This document shows, in pieces, positions 8,745 through 16,729 of a stretch of DNA of 64,000 bases. Below the pieces are notes generated by a model, which saw nothing but the letters and a program-made list of their open reading frames with translations, searched no databases and was not told where the DNA came from. The stretch covers positions 1-64,000 of the forward strand of contig JAGATB010000033.1 in the NCBI GenBank assembly GCA_017621495.1, given 5' to 3'. Source of the DNA: Clostridia bacterium. Lineage in GTDB: Bacteria; Bacillota; Clostridia; UMGS1810. The first letter of the stretch is position 1. Each line of letters starts with the position of its first letter. A program made the position numbers and the translations under genes.

Positions 8745-9701
8745 ATGAAAAATGCTGTTGTTATCGGATTGGGCTCTATATCTTCGTTTCATATAGATGC
8801 AATATTAAATTGTGCAAATTTATATGGCGTATGTGATGTTGATATAAAGAAGGCGGATGACATATCCCAAAAATACAAATGCAAAGTCTTCTATGACATA
8901 AATGATGCAGTAAACGATGAAAATGTAGATACTGTGCATATATGCACACCGCATTATTTGCATTTTAAACAAGCAAAGCTTGCCGCAGAACATGGTAAGG
9001 ACATAGTTTTGGAGAAGCCCGCTACAATCGATATAAATGATTATTATGAATTATTAAAGATTGTTAAAGCGAAAAATATTAAATGTATGATTTGCCTGCA
9101 AAACCGTTATAATCCATGTGTTGCATATATAAAGAACAATGACCTGAACTTAGGTAATGTTCTTGGAGTAAAAGGCATATTGACATGGAAGCGAACGCCT
9201 GAATATTATACAAGCAGCAACTGGCGCGGAAAGTGGCAAACAGAGGGCGGTGGACTTTTGATTAACCAGGCGCCGCATACACTTGATTTGCTTGCTTATT
9301 TTGGCGGAGATCTTATCGAGGTCAAGGGCACAATCTCTCGGCGTGTACTAAATGGTGTAATAGAAGTTGAGGACACTGCCGAGGCGACTTTGTATTTCAA
9401 AAATGGTGTAAAAGGTATTTTTTACGGTACAACGGGACATGCCGATAATTCTTCGTACGATTTGGAAATAGTATATGAAAACGGTGTCTTGAGGTACATT
9501 TTTGGCAAATTGCTTTTAATAAAAGATGGTGATATCCGAGTTTTATGTAATGACGCCCACATAGAAGGAGAAAAGGCTTATTGGGGCAGAAGTCACAATG
9601 TAATAATTGCCAATTATTATCAAGATGGAGAGTACCCCCATCTTGAGGATTATGAAAAGACTGCAATAATACTGGATAAATTATTAAAAAACAGAATATA
9701 A
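8745..9701 (+). CDS. Gfo/Idh/MocA family oxidoreductase
   Basis: A 318-residue dehydrogenase with Rossmann motif VVIGLGSISSFHIDAI, the catalytic LEKPAT motif and, in the C-terminal domain, NWRGKWQTEGGGLLINQAPH with the active-site histidine. It is more compact than its upstream neighbour and only distantly similar to it, so the pair is not a recent duplication. The gap to the upstream gene is 15 bp. Together they could form an oxidation/reduction pair acting on a sugar and its keto intermediate; this is inference from the cluster. Confidence 0.87.
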   Translation: MKNAVVIGLGSISSFHIDAILNCANLYGVCDVDIKKADDISQKYKCKVFYDINDAVNDENVDTVHICTPHYLHFKQAKLAAEHGKDIVLEKPATIDINDYYELLKIVKAKNIKCMICLQNRYNPCVAYIKNNDLNLGNVLGVKGILTWKRTPEYYTSSNWRGKWQTEGGGLLINQAPHTLDLLAYFGGDLIEVKGTISRRVLNGVIEVEDTAEATLYFKNGVKGIFYGTTGHADNSSYDLEIVYENGVLRYIFGKLLLIKDGDIRVLCNDAHIEGEKAYWGRSHNVIIANYYQDGEYPHLEDYEKTAIILDKLLKNRI

Positions 9702-9726
9702 ATTTGATGTTAAGGAGGATTTATCA

Positions 9727-10491
9727 ATGAAAATAGCGGCACAGTTGTACACTGTCAGAGATTTTGTAAAAACCGAAAAGGACATAAGGTCATCTTTTAA
9801 AAAAATTAAAGATATGGGTTATAACAGTATTCAGATATCCGGCGTGGGTCCCATAGACCCGGTTTTACTAAATGAAATAGTCAAAGAAAATGAATTGGAT
9901 ATCTGCCTTACTCACATGCCTTATGACAGAATCATCAATGATACTAAAAATGTGATTTCAGAGCACAAATTATGGAATTGCGATTACATAGGCATAGGAG
10001 CTATGAATCCTGAGTTTCGCATCAGCAAAGATGGTTATGACGCTTTCTTAAACTCGATTTCAAGAGCTGTTGATGAAATACATGATGCAGGATTAAAATT
10101 CATGTATCACAACCACAATTTTGAGTTTGAAAAAATAGATGGTGCTTTAACCGGTTTTGAATATATAGTAAATAAGACAAACCCCGAAAAAGTGGGTATT
10201 ACAGCAGACTTATATTGGATACAGGCAGGCGGTGCCAGCCCTGTACAGTATATAGAAAAATATGCTGACAGATTTGATATAGTACACTTCAAAGATATGG
10301 CAGTAATTAAAAGCGAAATGATAATGGCTGAAGTCTTTGAAGGAAATATGGGTTACAAAGCTATATATGATGCTTGTATCAGAAATAATATCAAATGTGC
10401 TGCCGTTGAGCAGGATGTTTGCAGGAGAGATCCTTTTGATTGCTTAAAAACCAGCATAGATAATATCAATAAGTATTGCATTAATGTTTAA
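9727..10491 (+). CDS. Sugar phosphate isomerase/epimerase (xylose isomerase-like TIM barrel)
   Basis: A 254-residue single-domain TIM barrel starting MKIAAQLYTVRDFVKTEKD. Metal-site motifs are in the expected order: KFMYHNHNFEFE (metal-proximal histidine and glutamate region), GITADLYWIQAGG, VHFKDM and CAAVEQDVC. Proteins of this family isomerise keto sugars or, in DgpC-like and 3-keto-glycoside systems, catalyse elimination at the anomeric position. TAAGGAGG lies 8 nt before the ATG. Placement between oxidoreductases suggests it acts on an oxidised sugar. Confidence 0.85.
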   Translation: MKIAAQLYTVRDFVKTEKDIRSSFKKIKDMGYNSIQISGVGPIDPVLLNEIVKENELDICLTHMPYDRIINDTKNVISEHKLWNCDYIGIGAMNPEFRISKDGYDAFLNSISRAVDEIHDAGLKFMYHNHNFEFEKIDGALTGFEYIVNKTNPEKVGITADLYWIQAGGASPVQYIEKYADRFDIVHFKDMAVIKSEMIMAEVFEGNMGYKAIYDACIRNNIKCAAVEQDVCRRDPFDCLKTSIDNINKYCINV

Positions 10492-10519
10492 TAATATATT
10501 ATGAGAAGGTATAAATAAA

Positions 10520-11737
10520 ATGAAAACTATAAATACAGCAGTTATAGGTTTGGGTGCCAGAGGCAGTGGAAACCTTAATAATATTTTGCATATTGATGGT
10601 GTGTGCGTAACGGCTGTGTGCGACACATACGAGGACAGATGCCAAGAGGCAATAAAAACCGTTACCCAGGCAGGTCAACCCGGGCCCTTTGCATCTTGCG
10701 ACTATAAGGAAATAATTGCAAGAGATGATGTTGATGTTGTAGTCATATGCACTAATTGGGAGTATCATGTACAAATTGCTACAGAGTCGATGAGAGCCGG
10801 CAAAATCGTTGGCATGGAGGTTGGCGGAGCAAATTCTGTTGAAGAGTGTTGGGAGCTGGTTAAATGCTATGAGGAAACCAAAACTCCTATTATGATGCTG
10901 GAAAACTGTTGCTTCGGAAAAAGCGAACTACTCACTCTGCATATGGCGAGAGCCGGGATTTTCGGTGATGTTGTTCATTGCCACGGTGCATATGCACACG
11001 ATTTGCGTGAAGAGGTTGTCTGCGGCAAGGAAAAAAGGCACTATCGCCTTGAACATTACAAAAACCGCAATTGCGAAAATTATCCCACACATGAATTGGG
11101 ACCGATTGCAAAGATACTCGATATAAACAGAGGTAATCAATTTGTAAGTCTTGTGTCGGTAGCATCCAAATCGGAAGGACTCAAGCGATATGTACAGGAT
11201 AGGAGAGACACAATAGCAAACAAGGAATTACTCGGTGCTGAGTTTAAACAAGGCGATATTATAAATACAATTATCACTTGTGCAAATGGAGAAACGATTT
11301 CTTTGAAGCTTGATACCACCCTCCCTCGTTCGTATTCCAGAGAGCTATGTGTACATGGTACCAAAGCCCTTTTTGAAGGAAACACATATTCTGTTTTCTT
11401 AGATGGTGATGAAGAAATGTTTGATACTTTGGCATATTACAAAGAAGCCATCGGAAATGCTAAGGCTTACGAAGAAGAATTTTTGCCTGAATATTGGAGA
11501 ACTATAACAAAAGAAGAGATAGAAGCCGGACACGGAGGTATGGATGTGTTTATGTTCAGAACGTTTTTTGATGCAATAAGAGAAAATAAACCCATGCCTC
11601 TGGATGTATATGATGCAGTATCCTGGATGTGCATCACAGCTCTTTCCGAATATTCCATTGCAAACGGAAATGTATCCGTAGAGATACCGGACTTTACTAA
11701 TGGTAATTGGAAGACAAGACAAAGATTGGATTTATAA
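10520..11737 (+). CDS. Gfo/Idh/MocA oxidoreductase, GH109-like
   Basis: A 405-residue protein with Rossmann motif TAVIGLGARGSGNL. The usual EKP motif is replaced by GMEVGGANSVEECW, so the canonical lysine is absent, as in GH109-type members. The C-terminal half carries NCENYPTHELGPIAKILDIN, reminiscent of the (Y)PTHxLGP(V/I)A signature of the NAD-dependent retaining glycosidase family GH109. That family cleaves alpha-N-acetylgalactosamine by transient 3-keto oxidation and elimination. Whether this one is a glycosidase or a dehydrogenase needs assay. Last gene of the operon, followed by a strong terminator. Confidence 0.8.
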   Translation: MKTINTAVIGLGARGSGNLNNILHIDGVCVTAVCDTYEDRCQEAIKTVTQAGQPGPFASCDYKEIIARDDVDVVVICTNWEYHVQIATESMRAGKIVGMEVGGANSVEECWELVKCYEETKTPIMMLENCCFGKSELLTLHMARAGIFGDVVHCHGAYAHDLREEVVCGKEKRHYRLEHYKNRNCENYPTHELGPIAKILDINRGNQFVSLVSVASKSEGLKRYVQDRRDTIANKELLGAEFKQGDIINTIITCANGETISLKLDTTLPRSYSRELCVHGTKALFEGNTYSVFLDGDEEMFDTLAYYKEAIGNAKAYEEEFLPEYWRTITKEEIEAGHGGMDVFMFRTFFDAIRENKPMPLDVYDAVSWMCITALSEYSIANGNVSVEIPDFTNGNWKTRQRLDL

Positions 11738-11762
11738 ACATAATTTAAATAAAATATGACTT

Positions 11763-11809
11763 GCAAAGAGCCCGACAGCCCTTCTCCCTTGGCTGACGGG
11801 ATTCTTTGC
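11763..11809. terminator. Bidirectional terminator
   Basis: GCAAAGA-CCCG-CAGCC pairs with GGCTG-CGGG-TCTTTGC around a 10-nt loop, located exactly between the convergent oxidoreductase operon and the AraC gene. Confidence 0.75.
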
Positions 11810-12631
11810 TTATTTTAATTTGTTTGGCGGTATGCCGCACATTTTTACAAATGTTCTGTAGAAATTTGAATAATCATTATAGCCTACCATTTCGCTGACT
11901 TGCTGCAGGGGGATGCCCTTGGAGATTAATTCCTTGGACAGTGTTATTCGTTTTGTTGTAATGTATTGCATGAAAGTCATGCCCATTTTTTCTTTAAACA
12001 AATGGGCAATATGATATTTGTTTAAGTAAAATTCATTAGCTAAATCATCCAAGGTGATTTTCGATGATAGATTTTCATTGATAAAGTAAATGATATTATC
12101 GATGTTTGAGGAACTTGTTTTAGATAATTCAACACCTACTATATTGTTTATGTTAACCAATAGTTGTAGTAAAGTTGACTTAATCATCACTTCTTTTTCG
12201 GGCAAATCAGAATTATAATACTCACCGATTGTATTCATTTTTTTGTCCAATTCAAATTTTTGCACCAGATTAGCATCGATTTTGTTTTTTGTGCCCAATT
12301 TGCGCTTTTTTAACGCGGCAAAAGGATCATATTTGTGTGTTAAAAATTCCGAGAGATATCCCGGCTTAACAGAAAGCATCATTCTGGTGTATTCTTGATT
12401 TGACTTAAAAACAGGGGAATGAAGCTCACGTGGATTTGTTATCAAAATTTCTCCACCGGAGAGCTCGTAATTGTTGCCCTCAACCTTGTAGACCGCGTCA
12501 CCTTCCTGGAAAAACAGTAGTTCATAAAAATTATGAAGATGCATGGGCACCACAGGCGGTGTAATCTTTTTCAAGTTATCATAATAAAAGTTACTTTCAA
12601 TATCAGCGCGATATATGTTCAAAACAATCAC
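11810..12631 (-). CDS. AraC family transcriptional regulator with cupin sensor
   Basis: A 273-residue regulator. The N-terminal half is a cupin sugar-binding domain (PPVVPMHLHNFYELLFFQEG, with the H-x-H metal or ligand pattern). Residues about 170-273 are two helix-turn-helix units (ITLDDLANEFYLNKYHIAHL and VSEMVGYNDYSNFYRTFVKM). A single-domain cytosolic regulator next to the sugar-oxidation genes is likely to sense a pathway sugar and bind the shared 46-bp elements at 7440 and 13248. That link is inference from position. Confidence 0.88.
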   Translation of the reverse strand: MIVLNIYRADIESNFYYDNLKKITPPVVPMHLHNFYELLFFQEGDAVYKVEGNNYELSGGEILITNPRELHSPVFKSNQEYTRMMLSVKPGYLSEFLTHKYDPFAALKKRKLGTKNKIDANLVQKFELDKKMNTIGEYYNSDLPEKEVMIKSTLLQLLVNINNIVGVELSKTSSSNIDNIIYFINENLSSKITLDDLANEFYLNKYHIAHLFKEKMGMTFMQYITTKRITLSKELISKGIPLQQVSEMVGYNDYSNFYRTFVKMCGIPPNKLK

Positions 12632-12663
12632 CCCTTGAATTTATTGTAAAATGAGTGAATGAA

Positions 12664-13029
12664 TTAGACGCCGAAATTATCTTGATTTTTCTTCGCAGTT
12701 GTAATGGATGCTATTAGCTTTCGGCGAATAATTCCACAATAATTTTTTAATGTTTTATATGATCCTTCGCTAAACTTATTCTTTCTAAATATAAGTTCAA
12801 TCCAATAATCTGTTTCAAAACTTTCCTTCAATGCAATTTCAAGTTTGTGAATAAAATCCGACCTGCTCTGTGCATATTTTGCTTCGTGTATATTGGCACC
12901 GATCGAAGATGATGAACGCAAAAGCTGATTTACATATACACTACACCCTTTAACATTATCACATATATCCGAAACAGCTATAGCAAACTCTATAGATTCT
13001 TCTCTTAATTGATTTTTATTTCGCTCCAT
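12664..13029 (-). CDS. Four-helix bundle protein (S23 / 23S rRNA IVS-protein family)
   Basis: A 121-residue all-helical protein with the family pattern: QLREESIEFAIAVSDICDN, the LLRSSSSIGANIHEAKYAQS signature between helices 2 and 3, DFIHKLEIALKESFETDYWI, and a C-terminal helix with KTLKNYCGIIRRKLIASI. The family includes the ORF inside intervening sequences of some 23S rRNA genes and the Avd accessory proteins of diversity-generating retroelements; function is largely unknown. The ATG at 13029 has AAGGAG 7 nt upstream. Its 5' leader, 13046-13247, is an array of eight hairpins, and a consensus promoter starts just beyond it. It interrupts the sugar cluster as if inserted. Confidence 0.85.
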   Translation of the reverse strand: MERNKNQLREESIEFAIAVSDICDNVKGCSVYVNQLLRSSSSIGANIHEAKYAQSRSDFIHKLEIALKESFETDYWIELIFRKNKFSEGSYKTLKNYCGIIRRKLIASITTAKKNQDNFGV

Positions 13030-13045
13030 TTTCATTCTCCTTATG

Positions 13046-13247
13046 TCGATATGCAATCTTCGATTGCTCGATATTTTTGTTATCACAAAATCGATATGTT
13101 TTTCGTTTCACTCAAAACTCGATATGATATGAATCTTGTTGCCGTAAGGCAACATATCGAGTGCATTAGCGCATATCGAGTCATTTATGACATATCAAAA
13201 ATCTCGCGAGAGATTTATATCGACGATTTCAAGCTTTGCTTGAAATC
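13046..13247 (-). repeat. Array of eight different hairpins separated by a 7-nt linker (TCGATAT / ATATCGA)
   Basis: Plus-strand order: linker TCGATAT at 13046, 13068, 13091 and 13119; ATATCGA at 13154, 13173 and 13217, with a degenerate ATATCAA at 13192. Between them sit hairpins with unrelated stems: GCAATC/GATTGC, TTTTGT/ACAAAA, GTTTT/AAAAC, GTTGCC/GGCAAC, GTGC/GCGC, GTCAT/ATGAC, AAATCTC/GAGATTT and GATTTCAAGC/GCTTGAAATC. Stems are mostly perfect while sequences differ, and several loops are GNRA-like in one strand (GTAA, GCGA). The left linkers are reverse complements of the right linkers, so they can pair across the array. It lies in the 5' leader of the four-helix-bundle gene. Confidence 0.85.
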
Positions 13248-13276
13248 ATTATACCACAACATTTACAATATTTCAA
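13248..13276 (-). promoter_or_regulatory. Consensus promoter reading into the hairpin array and four-helix-bundle gene
   Basis: On the minus strand TTGAAA (complement of 13271-13276) and an extended TGGTATAAT -10 (TATAAT complement of 13248-13253) are 17 bp apart. Transcription would start at the first hairpin of the array, giving a structured leader of about 215 nt. Confidence 0.65.
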
Positions 13277-13293
13277 TCAAAAATTGCAATTGT
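13248..13293 (+). promoter_or_regulatory. 46-bp shared upstream element (copy 2)
   Basis: Matches 7440-7485 at 38 of 46 positions, with CAACATTTACAAT and CAAAAATTGCAATTGT invariant. Downstream, TATACTAAT at about 13314 could be the -10 of the isomerase gene at 13400. The element overlaps the divergent promoter of the four-helix-bundle gene, so one regulator could affect both directions. Confidence 0.6.
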
Positions 13294-13399
13294 GCAAATG
13301 TTCATTAAAATGATATACTAATAGTAAAGTGGTGATATACATTGTACAAAATTGTCCATTATACCACATGAGCATATTAAGAATCAGGAGGAGAAATTA

Positions 13400-14236
13400 A
13401 TGTATAAGTTTTTGATAAGTGGATTTGCAGATGAAATAGATGCAAATTTTGACAAGCAGATGCAGCATTTGACTGCTTTGGGAATGAAATACTTTGAAAT
13501 ACGCGGTGTTGACGGAAAAAATGTCATGACATTAACTGATGAGCAGGTAGATGAAGTTAAACGAAAGATTGATAAATTGGGCATCAGTGTATCATCTGTG
13601 GGCTCACCTGTCGGCAAGGATAGCATAGAAGAGGACTTTGATGCTCAACTGCAAAGGTTTAAAAAGATTGTAAATACAGCCAAAAAGTTGCAGACCAAAT
13701 ATATCCGCATATTTTCTTATTTTATGAAAGACGACAGAGAACGTGAGTTGTATAAGGACGAGGTTATAAAGAGACTTACAGAGTTTGTAAAAATTGCTGA
13801 AGATGAGAACATTATCCTCTTGCATGAAAACGAAAAAGATATATTCGGAGAGAGCGATGTATACTGCAAGTATCTGTTCGACAATATCAAATCAGATAAT
13901 TTTAAGGCGGTTTTTGATCCTGCAAATTTTGTTCAATGCGGTGTTGAAACCAAAGGAGCTTTTGAACTTTTAAAAGACCATATAGAGTATATGCATATAA
14001 AAGATGCTCTGCGAGACGGTACCATTGTTCCGGCAGGTGAAGGGGTTGGCAATATAGCACATATATTAAAGTGTTTGAAAGAAAGCGGCTACAAAGGATT
14101 TTTGTCTTTAGAACCTCATCTGGGAGAATTTGTGGGATTTGCTGACCTGGAGGGAGAAGGTGGAACCAAAATGACAGAAAGTAGCAGTGCTGATAAATTC
14201 ACACTTGCGTTTGAAGCATTAAATAGAATAATTTAG
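13400..14236 (+). CDS. Sugar phosphate isomerase/epimerase (xylose isomerase-like TIM barrel)
   Basis: A 278-residue TIM barrel beginning MYKFLISGFADEIDANFDKQ. The metal-site residues appear as LLHENEKDIFG, AVFDPANFVQCG, EYMHIKDAL and GFLSLEPHLGEF (Glu-Asp-His-Glu pattern). Start chosen at 13400 because AGGAGG lies 8 nt upstream; an earlier in-frame ATG at 13352 has none. The gene is separated from the main sugar-oxidation operon by the AraC and four-helix-bundle genes but shares its upstream element, so it probably works on the same pathway. Confidence 0.85.
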   Translation: MYKFLISGFADEIDANFDKQMQHLTALGMKYFEIRGVDGKNVMTLTDEQVDEVKRKIDKLGISVSSVGSPVGKDSIEEDFDAQLQRFKKIVNTAKKLQTKYIRIFSYFMKDDRERELYKDEVIKRLTEFVKIAEDENIILLHENEKDIFGESDVYCKYLFDNIKSDNFKAVFDPANFVQCGVETKGAFELLKDHIEYMHIKDALRDGTIVPAGEGVGNIAHILKCLKESGYKGFLSLEPHLGEFVGFADLEGEGGTKMTESSSADKFTLAFEALNRII

Positions 14237-14276
14237 TGCCCTAAGCTGCAGCGCCGGTTTTTTTAATACAATTGGA

Positions 14277-14320
14277 AATAACAGGCAGATTGTGAATACC
14301 TTGCATAATCTGCCTGTTAT
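14277..14320 (+). terminator. Terminator after the isomerase gene
   Basis: TAACAGGCAGATT (14279-14291) and AATCTGCCTGTTA (14307-14319) form a 13-bp perfect stem. Confidence 0.7.
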
Positions 14321-14397
14321 AAACATTGACTGAGAAGGAAGAATTATAATAAAATTATATTAGCTATTATAACTTCATAAACAGGAGGATGTAAAAT

Positions 14398-16542
14398 ATG
14401 ATCGATTTGTTGAAAATCAAGGATAAGTTAAAAAGACGGTTTTTCAAAAATTTATTGCTCAGTTATCTTGTTGTTATGTGTTTGTTTGTAATTTCCACAA
14501 TGATAACATATTCTATTTTCGAAAAATTCAGTGTTGATAAAGAAATTAAATTAATAGACAGTCGCATTACATATGCCAAAACCATCATTGATTCCAATGT
14601 CTCTTCAATACAGGAAAAAACATATAATTTCCTGGGAAATGACAAATTACTGAGGTCAAATACATACAAAAAATCCTCTGATATAATAAATGAACTCAGC
14701 AAAATGAATGGCGGTATACGTATAGCAGACAGATGTTATTTGTATACCAAAGGTCAAACTAAAATTATCAGTTCAAACGGGACCGAAAATGATAATGTAC
14801 TGCAAAAGTACAATGCTTATGGTATAGGACCGCTCTCTAACGATGTGTTGGATGATATAAATGAGTTTAGATGCTTTCCGGTGCAGTCTGTCTACGACGG
14901 TGCAATGGTTAATTCTTTGGTTTTTGTTTCAGGACAAAGTTATACAGCTAATAATAACAACAAAATAATCTCGGTAATAAGAGAAAGTGAAATTAAAAAT
15001 TTGTATATGGAAATCTGCAGAGACGGTAATTTTGAGCTTTTATTAATAAATTCCACCGGTCACATTCTGTCAGGTAATTTGGATGAGAATGTCAATAAGG
15101 AGTTAAATCCTAAGATTATGCAGAGGATAACCGGAGATGAGGGTAATTTCTTTTGTGACGGAGAGTTGATATCATTTAATAAATCCGATGTATTGGATGG
15201 GTATTATGTTCTCAAAATGGACAGGGATCTTGTTGTCAGAAATTCAAAGATAATCAGGAACGTTAATCTCCTTATATTTTTGGCATTTCTTATTATTAGT
15301 GCACTTCTTGCCATCCATTGCCTCAATAAATACTATGTACCGGTAAGCAATTTGTTAAATAAGATTGAAAATAGTAAATTCGATATAGACAGCTCCGATG
15401 AATTCGTTTCTATAGGAAGGGCATTTGACTTAACAATTGCCGAAAAAGAAAAATACGAAGAGAAGCTAAGCCTTATAAATCTTATAGAGCATCGGGATGT
15501 TGATGTCAAATTAGATGAGATATTAAACCAAGAAAAAGCTATCGGTATAGTGTTTAAGAGTGTTCGTGTTCAGGAAAGTCAGAAATGCATACTGGACTAT
15601 ATAAAAGAGTTAGATGAGTCAGATATCCTGTTTAGGATAGTAAGCAGTAATTCATCGCAGATAATAGCTGTGGCAAATGCCGCAGACACAGATGAACTCA
15701 GAAAACAACTTGATGCCATGTCGGAATATGTAAAGAAAAATACCTTCTACCGATTGATGATTGGTGTGGGTGATTGGATTTATGATCCCTCCGAATTGAT
15801 TCGCAGTATAGAAAAAGCAATATATGCCCTGGATTATGGCACTACGGCAAATGGTGAAAATATATTCTTCTATAATTCATCAAAACCATTGAATTATGTC
15901 ATCAGTCTGGATAGCAAAATTTTAGAGAGAAAGCTGAGAAGCTTAATTATAGCGAATGATGTTTCGGGAATAAATGATGTGATTTCCGGTATTTTTAAAG
16001 AAAACGACGAAATCCCCAATATATACAAATGGTATTTAAGCCTTGCATTTTTGGACATACACAGCTCTATAGAACGCAAACTTCAAATCAACAGCATAGA
16101 AAACAGCCTGGTAATTAAAGATTTGCAAAATGAATATTCTCTGGAAACATTAAAGAATTTCTTTGTAAATATCTTTACCTTTTCCGCAGGGGTTTATAAT
16201 AATCAAAGTCAAAAAGACAACACTATTTTTGCGGACAAGATGTTAAATTGTATAGAAGCAAATTATCACAACCCTGATTTTTCTATAGCTGATTTGGCAG
16301 AAAGCTTGAATTATTCCCCGTCATATACGAGTTCGCTTTTCAAAAGCCGCTTCGGAGATAATTTCACACAATTCCTGCTTAACTACAGGATGGAAAAAGC
16401 CAGAGACTTGCTTGATAATACAAACTTGAAAATTAATGATGTTTCTACCCGCGTGGGCTTTGCCACATACAACAATTTTGCCAGGATGTTCAGAAAGAAG
16501 TATGGTATATCACCCGGAGATTACAAATCAAAAAAGCAGTAG
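14398..16542 (+). CDS. Membrane-anchored AraC-type regulator (YesN-like, extracellular sensor)
   Basis: A 714-residue one-component regulator. A first transmembrane helix (LLLSYLVVMCLFVISTMITY, residues about 20-40) and a second near residue 290 (LLIFLAFLIISALLAIHCLN) enclose an extracellular sensor of about 240 residues resembling dCACHE folds. A cytoplasmic linker follows, and the last 100 residues carry two AraC helix-turn-helix units (IADLAESLNYSPSYTSSLFK and INDVSTRVGFATYNNFARMF). This architecture is common next to CUT1 transporters and glycan enzymes in Firmicutes, where it activates the downstream cluster in response to an external oligosaccharide. The three TGCATTA repeats at 16578-16626 are a possible target. 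Confidence 0.87.
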   Translation: MIDLLKIKDKLKRRFFKNLLLSYLVVMCLFVISTMITYSIFEKFSVDKEIKLIDSRITYAKTIIDSNVSSIQEKTYNFLGNDKLLRSNTYKKSSDIINELSKMNGGIRIADRCYLYTKGQTKIISSNGTENDNVLQKYNAYGIGPLSNDVLDDINEFRCFPVQSVYDGAMVNSLVFVSGQSYTANNNNKIISVIRESEIKNLYMEICRDGNFELLLINSTGHILSGNLDENVNKELNPKIMQRITGDEGNFFCDGELISFNKSDVLDGYYVLKMDRDLVVRNSKIIRNVNLLIFLAFLIISALLAIHCLNKYYVPVSNLLNKIENSKFDIDSSDEFVSIGRAFDLTIAEKEKYEEKLSLINLIEHRDVDVKLDEILNQEKAIGIVFKSVRVQESQKCILDYIKELDESDILFRIVSSNSSQIIAVANAADTDELRKQLDAMSEYVKKNTFYRLMIGVGDWIYDPSELIRSIEKAIYALDYGTTANGENIFFYNSSKPLNYVISLDSKILERKLRSLIIANDVSGINDVISGIFKENDEIPNIYKWYLSLAFLDIHSSIERKLQINSIENSLVIKDLQNEYSLETLKNFFVNIFTFSAGVYNNQSQKDNTIFADKMLNCIEANYHNPDFSIADLAESLNYSPSYTSSLFKSRFGDNFTQFLLNYRMEKARDLLDNTNLKINDVSTRVGFATYNNFARMFRKKYGISPGDYKSKKQ

Positions 16543-16577
16543 CCTTATGATATTAAGCAAACCAATATAATGTATTA

Positions 16578-16626
16578 TGCATTAGTGTGGTTTTAAATGC
16601 ATTATAAGAAAATACGCTGTGCATTA
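16578..16626 (+). promoter_or_regulatory. Three direct TGCATTA repeats spaced 20 and 22 bp
   Basis: TGCATTA occurs at 16578-16584, 16598-16604 and 16620-16626, two helical turns apart, upstream of the surface-protein/transporter operon starting at 16730. This is a plausible operator array for an AraC-type activator. No clear -35 hexamer is seen nearby, consistent with activator dependence. Confidence 0.45.
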
Positions 16627-16729
16627 AATAGTTTTATATAACTATTGAAGATAATGTTTCGCAATGTTAGAATGTTTTCAACAAATGTTTGCGAACACTG
16701 AAACTAAGAAAAAGGAGAGACAAACTAAA

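Noticed and set aside
13046..13247. CRISPR array
   Set aside because: The repeated unit is only 7 nt, the intervening segments are self-complementary hairpins rather than spacers, and no cas gene is near.
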